Positions 7,971 through 18,215 of a stretch of DNA of 64,000 nucleotides are shown in pieces. Positions within the stretch are counted from its first letter, which is position 1; every line of letters starts with the position of its first letter. A program made the position numbers and the translations under genes. A model generated the notes under the pieces. The model saw only the letters and a program-made list of their open reading frames with translations. It was not told the DNA's origin and searched no databases. This stretch comes from Aphelocoma coerulescens (lineage: Eukaryota; Chordata; Aves; Passeriformes; Corvidae), in the NCBI RefSeq assembly GCF_041296385.1, contig NW_027183981.1:1782501-1846500 (forward strand). The letters run 5' to 3'.

Positions 7971-9711
7971 ATTTACATAGTTACAGCCTTTTACCCGTGC
8001 ATCATTGAATTTCTTCACCTGGAAATTCAGAGCACTGGGCAGAAATCACACAACGTCAATACCTGCCTGGGGTCACATCCACCATGAATACTTGCTTTGC
8101 CTTTACAAATATTAGCTCCTGTTTCTATAACTCATTGCTGTCGTCTCTTAGATGTGGTTCCTGAAACATTACCCACTCCTCCTGTTCAGCTCCCTTTGGT
8201 AACATTTCACGGATGTAATTGTGCCTTTTAATTCTTGCATCCTGCATGATTGGGCAGTTCCCGATGACCTGAGAGCGTGTTTCATTCTCAGCCTGGCAGT
8301 GGCTGCAGGATTTGATGTGCCTTTCTTACCTACCCTTTGCCAGAAACTTTCTGGTGGGGTAAATGTTGGCTCTCACCTGCAGTGCTGTTCCAAGCTCCCT
8401 GTGGGGTATGTGCCTCTGTAGCTCTTGATCCAGAAGTTGATGGTCCTTTCCCATTCAAAGCTGGTAACAGCCAGGCCCTGGAATACCAGTTTGGTCCATT
8501 TTGCAAATTCTACTTTTCTCCAGTTGTGAGGTTTCAGAGAGCTGGTCTTTGGAGTGGTTACCTCCCATTCTGATGTTATTTCCTCATCACCATATTTGGG
8601 TGCTTCTGTCGCTGGGTTGGGTTGCCATATTGATGGCGTCTTGTCTTTGTCTCCTGCGGCTCGTATCCATGTTTTTCATAGGCTTGTCGTATTTGTTCTT
8701 TCTTCAGAAATGTTTTGATTGTTTCATCTGCGGATTGAGCAAGTCTATTCAGTCTTTGATCTTGTACAGTTGGAATCAGTCCTATCAGCCTGGTGGTACT
8801 CAAACCTCCTTTGTGCTTGAATACAGGATGGTGTCACATGTGCTTGGTGGTAGATGCCACCATTCCTTGAAAGCTGATCATACTTGTGCGCCAAGGGACT
8901 CAAGGGACCCTGCTTTGACATCTGTGTGGTCTGCCAATTAGGTCCGTCTGGGGATGGTATAAGGCTTCAAGATTTCAATTTTCTGTAATGGTTTTAGTGG
9001 TGCCTTATTGATCATTGTAACCAATCTCCTGATTTTACAGATAGCTCCAGTTTAGATACACCAGCTCAAGGGTTAATCTGCAGGTCCAGATATTTCTCAG
9101 AATGACAGGGATCAGTCATATTGAGGATTAACTGTCCATGCTGGAGAGTCCTTGATTCTTATGTTGCTTGATATAGAAGCATTGGCACTTTCCTTCCTTT
9201 ATCTGGAGACCAGTAAGTTTGCAGAAGGCCTCTAAGATTTTGGTGTTACTTTTCATACCTTCACAGGATCCACTTAATAAAGCCAAATCATTAGGAAAGG
9301 CTGTCGCTGTTTTGATGTTCCCTCCCTGGTGGTGCTCTTTGCTATAGCTTTAATTGGTTTAATGCCGAATTGAAGAAAAGTGGCGACACTGGATCTCCTC
9401 GTTTCACATCGGCTTGTGTCTGGATGGGGTCTGTCTGTTCATTCTTCCTGTCAATATACATATAGATGTTCTCATACATTTTCTTAATCAAGTTGACAAT
9501 AAGAGGCTCTACTCTCTTCTGTTTCATCCATTAGGATGTACTGACAGCTCACAGTGTCAAAGGCCTTAAGTATCAGTGAATACCACCCCCTGTCCCTGTT
9601 CCTTCTATGCATTTTGAATTAATGGTTGTAACAGTTTCAAATTCTCGGAGCATCCTGCTGCTTTTATACACCTTCTCTGCTGCTCTTATACACCCTGTTT
9701 CTAAGGATTCT
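7971..9711 (-). mobile_element. R2 copy 4, older and heavily decayed, 5' truncated
   Basis: Minus-strand R2 body from mid reverse transcriptase to the endonuclease. Recognisable pieces: GCSENLKLLQ-like sequence near 9640, the DVKRGDPVSPLFF motif at 9342-9430, a linker piece with RLIGLIPTVQDQRLNRLAQ near 8576-8803, and the endonuclease region near 8060-8220. It differs far more from the other copies than they do from one another and is full of stops, so it is a separate, older R2 lineage. The upstream end abuts a 28S 5' fragment. Confidence 0.75.
9342..9527 (-). pseudogene. Decayed R2 reverse transcriptase fragment
   Basis: 61 open codons with KKMYENIYMYIDRKNEQTDP and KRGDPVSPLFF, the motif just before the catalytic FADD box in the other copies. 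No FADD box can be read in the same frame. Confidence 0.55.
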
Positions 9712-9835
9712 GGGGCTCACCAGGTTGAATCCTCCTGGTGGACTGCATGGCCTCACCCATTTACCTCTTAGCAGTTTCACACCCTCTTGAACTCTCTCTT
9801 TGAAGTTCTTTCAACTTGCCAAGTCTGGTTGAGGG
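9712..9835 (-). pseudogene. Fragment of the 5' region of 28S rRNA
   Basis: The minus strand reads AAGTTGAAAGAACTTCAAAG, AGAGAGTTCAAGAGGGTG, GAAACTGCTAAGAGGTAAAT and AGGAGGATTCAACCTGGTGA, the conserved block around positions 300-450 of vertebrate 28S. It sits directly between older R2 sequence and ~255 bp that follow the 28S 3' pseudogene. Confidence 0.75.
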
Positions 9836-10090
9836 GACCAGGTCTACACATGTGCAGATAGGGGATGGAGGGCCCAGTCAGGGTGACCAGGTCTACCCGT
9901 GTCTCTCCCACTAGGCACCAAGTCTGGTTGAGGAGACCAGGTCTATCTGCCGCTTGGAAGGGAGGAAGACGAGCCTCTTCTCCACCCCAGGCACCGAGCC
10001 TGGCACCTAGCAACGGTGGAGAAGGGGCACGATGGTGGGATTACACGCTTCTGCCCCACTCAAGGCAGCCAGCTGGCTGGGCACACTGAG
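9836..10090. repeat. Short direct repeats between two 28S pieces
   Basis: Two imperfect copies of a unit containing CAAGTCTGGTTGAG then GACCAGGTCTA (9839-9856 and 9920-9945), plus a third partial GACCAGGTCTA at 9887. No gene seen. Confidence 0.5.
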
Positions 10091-10365
10091 CATCCATCTG
10101 TCCTTCCGGTCCTGATCATGAGCGGTGCTCCACGCTGGGCCCACCCGCAGACGGGTGGGCAGGCAGCTATCGCGAGCCCACCAAGGCGCTGGTGGCGCTG
10201 CGGTATCACTTCATCTAGGCAGGATTCGGACTTAGAGGTGTTCAGTCATAAGCCCGCAGATGGTAGCCTCACGCCAGTGGCTCCTCAGCCAAGCGCACGC
10301 ACCAGGGGTCTGAACCTGCGGTTCCTCCTGTACTGAACAGGATTTCTATTGCAACAACACATCAT

Positions 10366-10412
<47 letters not shown>

Positions 10413-10455
10413 TGTTCCCTAGTAGCGGGTGATCAATCCAACGCTTGGTGAATTC

Positions 10456-10500
<45 letters not shown>

Positions 10501-11072
10501 AACGTTGCTATGAACGCTTGGCTGCCACAAGCCAGTTATACCTGTGGTAACTTTTCTGACACCTCCTGCTTAAAACCCAAAAAGCCAGAAAGATTGTGAG
10601 GCCCTGCTTTCACGGTCTGTACTCGTACTGAAAATCAAGATTAAGTGAGCTTTCGCCCTTCTACTCCATGGGAGGTTTCCGTCCCTGAGTTGTGCTTTGA
10701 CAGGTGTACTGCCCCAGTCAAACTCCTCACCTGCCGCTGTCCCCGGAGCGGGTCGTGGCCAGCACGCACCGGCCTCTTGGTGCCAGAAGAGAGAGCTCCC
10801 CTTGGGGCTTGCCACCCCTGCCTCTCAGGGTCAGTGAAAAAATGATCAGAGTAGTGGTATTTCACCAAGGGCTGAGACACCAGCCGGCAGGTCTCCCTGC
10901 ACCACCGAGTCTGTGCCTGGTCTCCCACTTATTCTACACCTCTCATGTCTCTTCAAAGTGCCAGACTGGAGTCAAGCTCAACAGGGTCTTCTTTCCCCAT
11001 TGATTCCGCCAAGCCCATTCCCTTGGCTGTGGTTTTGCTGGATAGTAGGTAGGGACAGTGGGAATCTCGTTC

Positions 11073-11117
<45 letters not shown>

Positions 11118-11121
11118 TTTA
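10091..11121 (-). pseudogene. 28S rRNA 3' pseudogene downstream of R2 copy 5
   Basis: About 1 kb of 28S, minus strand. It runs from the R2 insertion point (CCAAATGCCTCGTCATC near 11110) through the AAGCAGGAGGTGTCAGAAAA, TTTTTGATCCTTCGATGTCG and GACCGTCGTGAGACAGGTTA blocks to near the 3' end. Changes at very conserved sites and loss of the GC-rich expansion segment show it is not a functional rRNA gene. The lower boundary is approximate. Confidence 0.85.
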
Positions 11122-11469
11122 CTAAACATATACAATTATACATTTCTTTTCCAGGTTAAGTAAAGGTGGACCATCCACCTAGTCCAAATTGGTAAATTTT
11201 TTCCAAGTATGAGCAGTGGGCGACACAGTATTGTGCAGAAGAATCATATTGTTCCCACATGTCCAACCCACTGTCCAGCGATGCCGAGCAGCCATATTTT
11301 ATTTTCAATCAACAGAAACAATCAAACGAGCTCTGCTCGCAAACATATGAACGATATCAACGGAGGAGAGGAGTTCTCTGGATGCTAGGGCCTGGGCAGT
11401 CTTCTCTCACCTCATCTTAGAGAGACCTAGGGCCAATAGCACCTCAGAATTCTTTCCATACCACTTGCC

Positions 11470-11856
11470 TCATGCTCCTATAGGAAAGCCTACTATTTCA
11501 GTATCTGCTGCATTGGTAAGGTCTTCAATTTGTCTGAGAAGGTGCTGATATTTCTTAGCCTTCTCATTAGCAGCATCTCTCAGAGATGAGTTAGAGTGGT
11601 CATATTTAACCGTCACGTCCACAACAAATGCCTTATCCCCTTTAACAAAGATAAAATCTGGCTTATAAAGTTCATTATCATTGTCTCTTATGTGCGGTTC
11701 CTGGAATACAGTCCAATTTCCCTTCTTAGCCTCGCAGCTAAGCATCTCACAGATGGAATTATGTCTTTTGTTCCTGGCCTCTTGGGTAATTGGACAGTTC
11801 CCAGTAATATGGGCGGATGTTTCATAATCAGCGCCACAATGTCTGCAAGTTTTCAC
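11470..11856 (-). pseudogene. R2 CCHC zinc knuckle and endonuclease (copy 5)
   Basis: 128-codon open piece with CRHCGADYETSAHITGNC and KPDFIFVKGDKAFVVDVTV, the zinc knuckle and the PD...D nuclease core. The catalytic signature is intact; a TGA follows FPIGA where the family continues. It is cut off from its polymerase by the provirus. Confidence 0.75.
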
Positions 11857-11983
11857 ACAGTCATCTTACCTACCCCTGGCCAGGAATTCTCTTGTGGGCT
11901 AGACTTTAGCTCTTAGTTGTAGCGCGGTTATCAATCTCCTGTGAGGTATGTCTCTATACCGTGTTGTCCACTAGTTACTGATG

Positions 11984-12358
11984 TGTAGATACAAAAATGC
12001 TGCTAGCAAGGATTTTCTTGCTATTTTCTAAGTCCGTGAGAGACTTTTCTCTCTCACAGAAGAGGTAGCAGAGTATGTAAACAACCAAGCCACCTGCAAC
12101 CTTGAAAAGTCTTGTTTATGGTATAGTAGAAAAATATTTTGACAATGGATGTTTTAGGATTTTAGCCAATCACCCCCAAGGGGTGGCTGGTCCTTTGTCC
12201 AATTAGACTATGAAGAAAAAAGTCTCTAAAAGAGTTTGTGAAATAATTCAATAAATCAATCTTGCTGCACAATTCCTGCCTGCTGGATCTTCTCTCCTCC
12301 TCCTCCCTATGGCTGTGGGACATGGTGATATACCCTAGGGCCCAGGCCTGCGGTAATA
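11984..12358 (+). repeat. 5' LTR of the provirus
   Basis: 375 bp, begins TGTAGATAC and ends GGTAATA, with an AATAAA-type signal (TTCAATAAATCAATC) near 12250. Differs from the 3' LTR at roughly a dozen positions by eye, about 3 percent. Confidence 0.9.
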
Positions 12359-12359
12359 T

Positions 12360-12379
12360 TTGGTGCTGCCCGACGTGAT
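12360..12379 (+). promoter_or_regulatory. Primer-binding site, tRNA-Trp-like
   Basis: Directly after the 5' LTR comes TTGGTGCTGCCCGACGTGAT. It resembles the tRNA-Trp primer site of avian alpharetroviruses apart from one small indel/substitution. Confidence 0.5.
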
Positions 12380-12484
12380 CTGCACTCTGTGACATGTCCT
12401 GCTGCTGCGAGCCAAGACGAATTTCTCTAGAGGTATGCTGTTCCCCTTCCCCCCCTGGACCGGGAGGTCCAACGTGACTGAGAA

Positions 12485-14120
12485 ATGGCGAACAGCGGCT
12501 CACAAACCGACACTGTGGTAATGGTCTGGAAAGGTGTGTTTAGTATAAGGCACACCTCCATTTCTGAGAACTCAGTTTGGGAAATATTAGATTGGGCTAC
12601 CGTAAAAGGGATTTCCATGGACAGAGATACTGCCCTGGGCTTTGCCTTATGGCAGGAACTTGGCTGTGCTCTCGGACACGAGCTCCCGTCTGGGGAGCCA
12701 GCAGTGTTAGAATTATACAAAAGCTGGCATTCGTTATTTATTCTGCTGACAGACCTTGATGGTAGCAGCAGAGCTGGCTCGCCTGTTTTGGTGATGAGTG
12801 ACGGAGGAATGTCCGAGGGGGACCCCGCTGACTGAGCTTAGCCAAAGTGCCCCTCTCCGTCCATCTCTGTTCGCTCCCAGTGTCTCAGAGTTGCCTTTGC
12901 CTGATGATTCCTCGTCAGGCAGTGAGGCAGATGAGGTTCTGGCCCCAGGTCATCAGGCGGCTGTAGCTGCGCGGCGAAGAAAAAGGCTGTGCCAGTCTCG
13001 CCCCTGGACCTTTCAGGACTGCACAGTAACAGTGCGTCCAACCCACTACAATCACTTCTTAGACTCAGTTAAGATGCAAGCATTGGAGGAGGGTGACTGG
13101 AGGTTATTGGAAACACTCGGAATGCCAAACAGATTTGTGGATTCTGGGGGTAACTGGGGAGCTGTTACACTTCATCCATAGGCTGTGCCAGAAGTTCAGG
13201 ATGGTAGTGACTCCCCAAAAGGGGAGATCAAAGCTTTCCCAGTGTATAAGGCTCTCCCAAATTCTGGCGAGCGTAATAAGCATGAGGTAATTGCTTGGAA
13301 AGTTGCCCGGGACCTGCAATCCAAGGTGGCACAATATGGGCTAGGTTCTGCTGAGGTTATGCAGATAATAACGGTGATAAATACAGATTTGCTTTCTCCA
13401 TTTGATATCAGACACTGAGGTCAAATTCTATTTCAACCTGTACAATTTACAGTTTTTGAGAAAACCTGGAGAAAGCTGGCTAACAAGGCTGCATTAGGGA
13501 ATATGCAGCTCCCTGCTGCCGATCCTAGACAGACAGCAGGAATGGATGCTTTGATGGGGACTGGTCCCTTCTCTGATCCCAGTCTACAGGGTACCTTGTC
13601 CTCTAGCATCCTGCAGCAAGCTCAACAGGTCGGCATGGCTGCCCTGTTGAAAAACCATAGAGTTGTCTGAGCCTAGAAAGCGATATGCTGAAATAGTTCA
13701 AGGGAAATCAGAGTCATTCCTCTCTTTTGTAGAGAAAGTCGCTGCTTCTCTCGAGAAGCAGGTTGAGGATGACGGGTTAAGACAGTTGTTGTTAAGGCAG
13801 TTAGTGAGAGATAACGCAAACGAGGAGTGCAGAAAAATCATAGATGCCTTACCAGGGGATCCTGAGGTAACAGACATGGTTGAAGCCTGTGCTAAAGTGG
13901 GATCTGGGAACCAGAAAAGGTCTGCTTTGGCTGCGTTCCTGCAGCCTGTTCACACATCTTCTGATAGTGAACCAAAGCCACCAAAACAGGCGAAAAAACG
14001 GAAGCGGCCTAAGCCGAGCCAAAAAGAGAACACACTGATCCCCAGTGCAAGAGGTGTGGCAGGCCAGGGCATCGCTCGGACTATTGTAGATCCCGGACTC
14101 ATGCTGATGGTCGGCCTTTG
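12485..14120 (+). pseudogene. ERV gag, frameshifted, with capsid and zinc knuckle
   Basis: The matrix-like start reads MANSGSQTDTVVMVWK (12485-12835). A frame change leads to a segment ending LETLGMPNRFVDSGG (12798-13181). An in-frame stop and a further stop at 13416 interrupt the capsid. Another shift leads to the capsid C-terminal region with the major-homology-like stretch IVQGKSESFLSFVEKV (13663 on). A CKRCGRPGHRSDYC zinc knuckle follows at 14046-14087 in a third frame. In retroviruses these parts form the particle and bind RNA. At least four breaks make it non-functional. No spliced or restored product is implied. Confidence 0.75.
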
Positions 14121-14155
14121 TCGGGAAACTTCCGCCGGGGTGCAAGGAGGGGGAA

Positions 14156-14512
14156 TTGCTCTCCGATGCAGTCACTCCCCCAGAGAGTGGCACAGGTACA
14201 GGCACAGGCCTACCCAGCCACCCTAGAGACAGCACCCAGGGATCAGACGGGTTTGACATCCACACCGCAGCCGCAGTCGTCTTAGATGCTAGCGGTATTT
14301 ATAAGGTTCCCTTGGATGCATATGGACCCTTAGCCCAGGGATCCAGTGTGATGCTGGTGGGAAAACCTGACATTGCCCATCTAGGAATCTTAGTGCACTC
14401 AGGAGTTACAGATGCTGACTTTAAAGGTCAGATTTGCGCTATGGTCTCCACTCAAAAACCCCCTGTAACTATTCCTGAAAAGACCTGCCTTGCTAAAATT
14501 AGTGCCTTTTAA
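14156..14512 (+). pseudogene. ERV dUTPase-like domain
   Basis: 118 open codons. GSDGFDI and the stretch LGILVHSGVTDADFKGQICAM resemble the second and third dUTPase motifs found between gag and protease in betaretroviruses. That position, just before the protease, fits the class II order. The active-site Asp/Tyr region is not a textbook match, so function is doubtful. Confidence 0.55.
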
Positions 14513-14937
14513 GTCCTGTGTCCCCAGGATAGAGCAACCAACTCACGAAGATAACAGCAGTGGATCTACAGGACTTCTGCAGGCCTTCTGGACTGCAGGT
14601 ATCTCTGACCAAAGGCCACAGCTGACATGTACCCTGATCCTGCTGAACACCCATCTGCCCTGGACTCAGCTTCGAGGTTTGATTGATACGGGTGCTGATG
14701 TAACTATCATCTCCTTCTCTGCGTGGCCTCCCTCATGGCCTTTAGCCCCGGTGGGATCGGCCATCGCAGGATTAGGAGGAACCACACAGAGCTATTGAAG
14801 CGAACGGCCTGTGGTGGTGAAGGACTCAGAGGGGCACCCAGCTATGATTAGGCCTTATGTTGCTACCACTTCCTTTAACCTTTGGGGACGGGACGTGTTG
14901 GCAGCTTGGGGCGTATGGATTGGGACAAATTTTTAGC
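14490..14937 (+). pseudogene. ERV aspartic protease
   Basis: The catalytic box LIDTGADVTII is intact near 14677-14709. After one in-frame stop (14796) the same frame continues through PVVVKDSEGHPA to the C-terminal LWGRDVLAAWGV, typical of retroviral proteases. It overlaps the dUTPase frame by 23 bp, as expected for a frameshift-expressed pro gene. Confidence 0.7.
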
Positions 14938-15544
14938 AGGGGTCACTGTGCGTAAGGGCGCACAGTATCCTACACTGCCTTTGTGGTGGTTCATTAACAC
15001 ACCAATCCAAGTCAGACTCTGCTCAGTTAGTTGAATTAAGGGCTGTTATGATGGCTTTTCAACGATTCTCACAGGAACCTTTGAATTTGGTTACTGAAGC
15101 CGACTAGAAAAAGCTTTGTATACAACTAATCACCTTATAGTACCACAAAATTCAAATAATCCTGTTATTCTGAATCATTTTCTCTCATTGCAGTCTGCAG
15201 GCAAGAGACAACTGCCCCGGGCAAAGGTCTGGGTGCGTAATTTACTCACTAACCAGTGGGAAGGCCCTCATGAGCTTATCGTTTGGGGTCGTGGGTATGC
15301 TTGTGTTTACACAGATACTGGGATACAGTGGCTACCTTCAAAATGCATTCGCCCTGACCTACGGCACCAGAGGCAGAACAGGCAGCCTCCAAATGATGGC
15401 CAGAAGGCCAACAATGCAAATTGCAACCAGAATGAAGATCATCAGCCTAATGACTCTTCTGATGATGACCAAGATGTCAACCATCAGGCAGATGGTCCTT
15501 CTACAAGCAGAGACTGGGATGGTCCTTCCACAAGCAGAGACTGA
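14938..15544 (+). pseudogene. ERV pol remnants: RNase H scrap and integrase C-terminus
   Basis: Reverse transcriptase is missing. At 14995-15107 the frame SDSAQLVELRAVMMAFQRF resembles RNase H. At 15116-15544 the frame contains KVWVRNLLTNQWEGPHELIV and WGRGYACVYTDTGIQWLPSK, the DNA-binding C-terminus of retroviral integrase. It ends in an acidic, Asn/Asp-rich tail with a repeated DGPSTSRDW. The catalytic integrase core is absent. Confidence 0.7.
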
Positions 15545-15660
15545 ACTTTAAATTTCTTGTTATGGAGTCAGATAGTTAAAGCCTTAAGGACAAAATAAAA
15601 ATTAATAACTGATGTAGATTTCTATTTAGGATTAATAGTGGAGTTGTTATCTTATAAAAC

Positions 15661-15672
15661 AAAAAGGGGGAA
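15661..15672 (+). promoter_or_regulatory. Polypurine tract of the provirus
   Basis: AAAAAGGGGGAA lies one base before the 3' LTR start, the expected plus-strand primer site. Confidence 0.75.
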
Positions 15673-16046
15673 TTGTAGATACAAAACTGCTGCTAGCAAG
15701 GATTTTCTTGTTATTTCCAAGTCCATGAGAGACTTTTCTCTCTCACAGAAGAGGTAGCAGAGTATGTAAACAACCAAGCCACCTGCAACCTTGAAAAGTC
15801 TTGTTTATGGTATAGTAGAAAAATATTTTGACAATGGATGTTTTAGGATTTTAGCCAATCACCCCAAGGGGTGGCTGATCCTTTGTCCAATTAGACTATG
15901 AAGAAAAAAGTCTCTAAAAGAGTTTGTAAAATAATTCAATAAATCAATCTTGCTGCACAATTCCTGCCTGCTGGATCTTCTCTCCTCCTCCTCCCTATGG
16001 CTGCGGGACACAGTGATATACCCTAGGGCCCAGGCCTGTGGTAATA
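15673..16046 (+). repeat. 3' LTR of the provirus
   Basis: 374 bp, TGTAGATAC...GTAATA, followed by the CTGATG duplication. Confidence 0.9.
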
Positions 16047-16388
16047 CTGATGTTATCATTCTAAAAGTTCTCAGTACCATGGCCTTGGGTTACCATTAGT
16101 TTCCACTTATTAAATTCATGTTTCTGCCAATAGCAAGGTCTTGGATAGCGGATCTTTGGAAGGGCAACCTCCCGTTCAGGTGCATCTTCACCCTCACCAA
16201 AGAATCCTTCCAGTAATGGAATAGGCTCCCAAATTGGTGGGATATTCTCTTTATCACCCCCCAGCTCGTATCCACAGTTTCTCATATATGAATTCCAGGT
16301 GTTCCCCTGTTAGGAACATTGTCAAAACCTCATCGGAAGACTGGATCAGTCTATGCAATCTCCATGCTTGTATACTTGGAAGAAGTGC

Positions 16389-16821
16389 TGCGGCTTTGTC
16401 AAGATGGATGTAACAGCACACACTTGTTGTAATCCAAAGCTGTAAAAGTTTTTTATTTTCTCTACCGCTATTCTGATAGCTCTTCACAATTGCTGTGGCT
16501 TGAGATTGGCTGCTTAGCAAACAATGACAAGGCTGTCTAACAAGCAATGACCATTCAAGCAGTAAGACAATTAGCTATACAAGCAAAGGTATAGTTGTTA
16601 CATATTATCCACAAGTTTTTCCTTGTACACTCTTAATGTCCCATAACAAGAACATCCTCTCCTTGTGTCCCAAACATCTTCTCTCATTGATTATCTTCTT
16701 GGCTTTCTCTGTAGGTTTCATTGAAGCTGCAAAATTTCACTGTAAAATTCTCACGGGTAAATTCTGACTGATTTCAGGTCTGACCCTGTGAGGCCCCCCA
16801 GACCAGCTGTTGGCCTCATCA
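16389..16821 (-). mobile_element. Solo LTR of another ERV
   Basis: 433 bp, TG...CA ends, flanked by a 6-bp target duplication (AAGTGC at 16383-16388 and 16822-16827). In the minus orientation it has a polyadenylation-type signal (GAGAAAATAAAAAAC) near its end. It interrupts R2 linker sequence between KLVAL and LPSIQA. No internal viral genes, so it is a recombined solo LTR of a family different from the provirus next door. Confidence 0.88.
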
Positions 16822-17199
16822 AAGTGCCACCAACTTGAGGAAACCCAGACCACCATCTTTACAACCCGAGTACAAGATAGCATCACAGATGTTTGGTGCA
16901 AGATGAAGACATTCCTTGACAGAAGATTGAATTAACAAGTCAGGGGATTCGAGGAGCCCAACTTTTACTTCAGTGTGGTCGGCAAGGTATACCAACCTCT
17001 GGATGCTATAAGTTTTCAGTATATTGATTTTCTGAAGAGGCTTTAGTAGTGCGTCACCAATCCGATGGAGCCAATCTTCTGGTTTTTTGGATAAACCTGT
17101 ATCTGCTATGCCAGTCCAGGGATCAATCTGTAAACTGAGATATTTCTCAGAGTGACCGGGGTCGATCATATTAGGGGGGGTGCCATTTATCACCCACAC
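16819..17199 (-). pseudogene. R2 linker piece (copy 5)
   Basis: 126 codons with MIDPGHSEKYLSLQIDPWTG, IQRLVYLADHTEV and CKDGGLGF; matches the linker of copy 3. It is cut at its end by the solo LTR. Confidence 0.7.
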
Positions 17200-17230
17200 T
17201 GGACAGTCATTGATGGTATAAGTAGAGTCT

Positions 17231-17654
17231 TTAGTTGGCTTGATGTAAAAGCCGTGACACTTCCCCCCCCTGTGTCTTGAGACCAGTTAGATGGCAAAAG
17301 GTCTCTAGGATCTTAATGTTCGTACACATGCCTTCCCAGGAGTCACTCAATAACACTAAATAAATCATCCACAAAGGCCATGGGGGTAATTTTGAAACTT
17401 CCTTGATGATAACCTTCACCAAGATTCTCCAATTTACATAATAGGGTGTCATGCACCATGTTGAATAACAAGGGTGACATTGGATCACCCTGTTTGATAC
17501 CAGGAAGGATCTTAATAGGATTCGTCTTTTCCTTTTTGGTGTCGATCTACATGAAGATACTCTCGTACATTTTGCCAACAAGATGTTTAATGTGGGGGTC
17601 AACCCCTCTCTGCATCAGACTCATGATAATAGGCTGATGACATACGGTGTCAAA
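17231..17654 (-). pseudogene. R2 reverse transcriptase, second half (copy 5)
   Basis: Resumes at FDTVCHQPIIMSLMQRGVDP after the CR1 insertion and continues through IKQGDPMSPLLFNM and AFVDDL, where the usual FADD box has become FVDD. Frameshifts and stops are present, including a stop in the MYESIFM...IDTKKEK stretch. Non-functional. Confidence 0.65.
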
Positions 17655-17730
17655 AGAATCACAGAATCACCAGGCTGGAAGAGGCCTTCAAGATCAACCG
17701 AGTCCAACACATGCCCTAACACCACCTCAA

Positions 17731-18024
17731 CTAAACCATAGCACTCAGTGCCACATCCAATCTTTTTTTAAACACATCCAGGGATGGTGACTCCACCACC
17801 TCCCCAGGCAGATGATTCCAGTACTTTATCACTCTTTCAGTAAAAAACTTTTTCCTGACATCCAACCTAAATTTCCCTTGGCACAGCTTAAGACTGTGTC
17901 CTCTTGTTCTGTCAGTTGTTGCCTCGAAAAAGAGACCAACCACCTCCTGACTACAATCACCTTTCAGGTGGTTTTGGAGAGTGATAAGGTCACCTCTGAG
18001 TCTTCTTTTCTCCAGGCTAAACAA
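17731..18024 (-). pseudogene. CR1 ORF2 C-terminus
   Basis: 97 codons: [38 protein letters not shown] and [20 protein letters not shown], the conserved tail of CR1 ORF2 just before the 3' end. Confidence 0.75.
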
Positions 18025-18215
18025 CCCCAGCTCTCTCAGTCATTCCTCACAGGGCTCATGTTCTAAGCCCTTCACCAGCCTTGTTGCCCTCCTTTGACAT
18101 GTTCAAGCGTCTCAACATCCTTCCTGGACTGAGGGGCCCAGAACTGGAAACAGCACTCGAGGTGCGGCCTCACCAGTGCCAGGGAAGAATGACTTCCCTG
18201 GTCCTGCTGGCCACA

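Larger units (their letters stand above)
11984..16046 (+). mobile_element. Class II ERV provirus, env-less, pol-deleted (4063 bp)
   Basis: Complete LTR-to-LTR insertion flanked by a 6-bp target duplication CTGATG (11978-11983 and 16047-16052), inside R2 copy 5. Order: 5' LTR, primer-binding site, gag with frameshifts, zinc knuckle, dUTPase-like domain, aspartic protease, a jump over nearly all of reverse transcriptase, RNase H scrap, integrase C-terminus, polypurine tract, 3' LTR. There is no env. The internal part is only 3.3 kb, so most of pol was lost before or after insertion. Both arms carry the same structure. Confidence 0.92.

Noticed and set aside
10091..11121. 28S sequence as a working rRNA gene
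   Set aside because: Conserved core positions are changed, the GC-rich expansion segment is lost, and an R2 copy sits in the target site; no promoter, 18S or 5.8S in the window.
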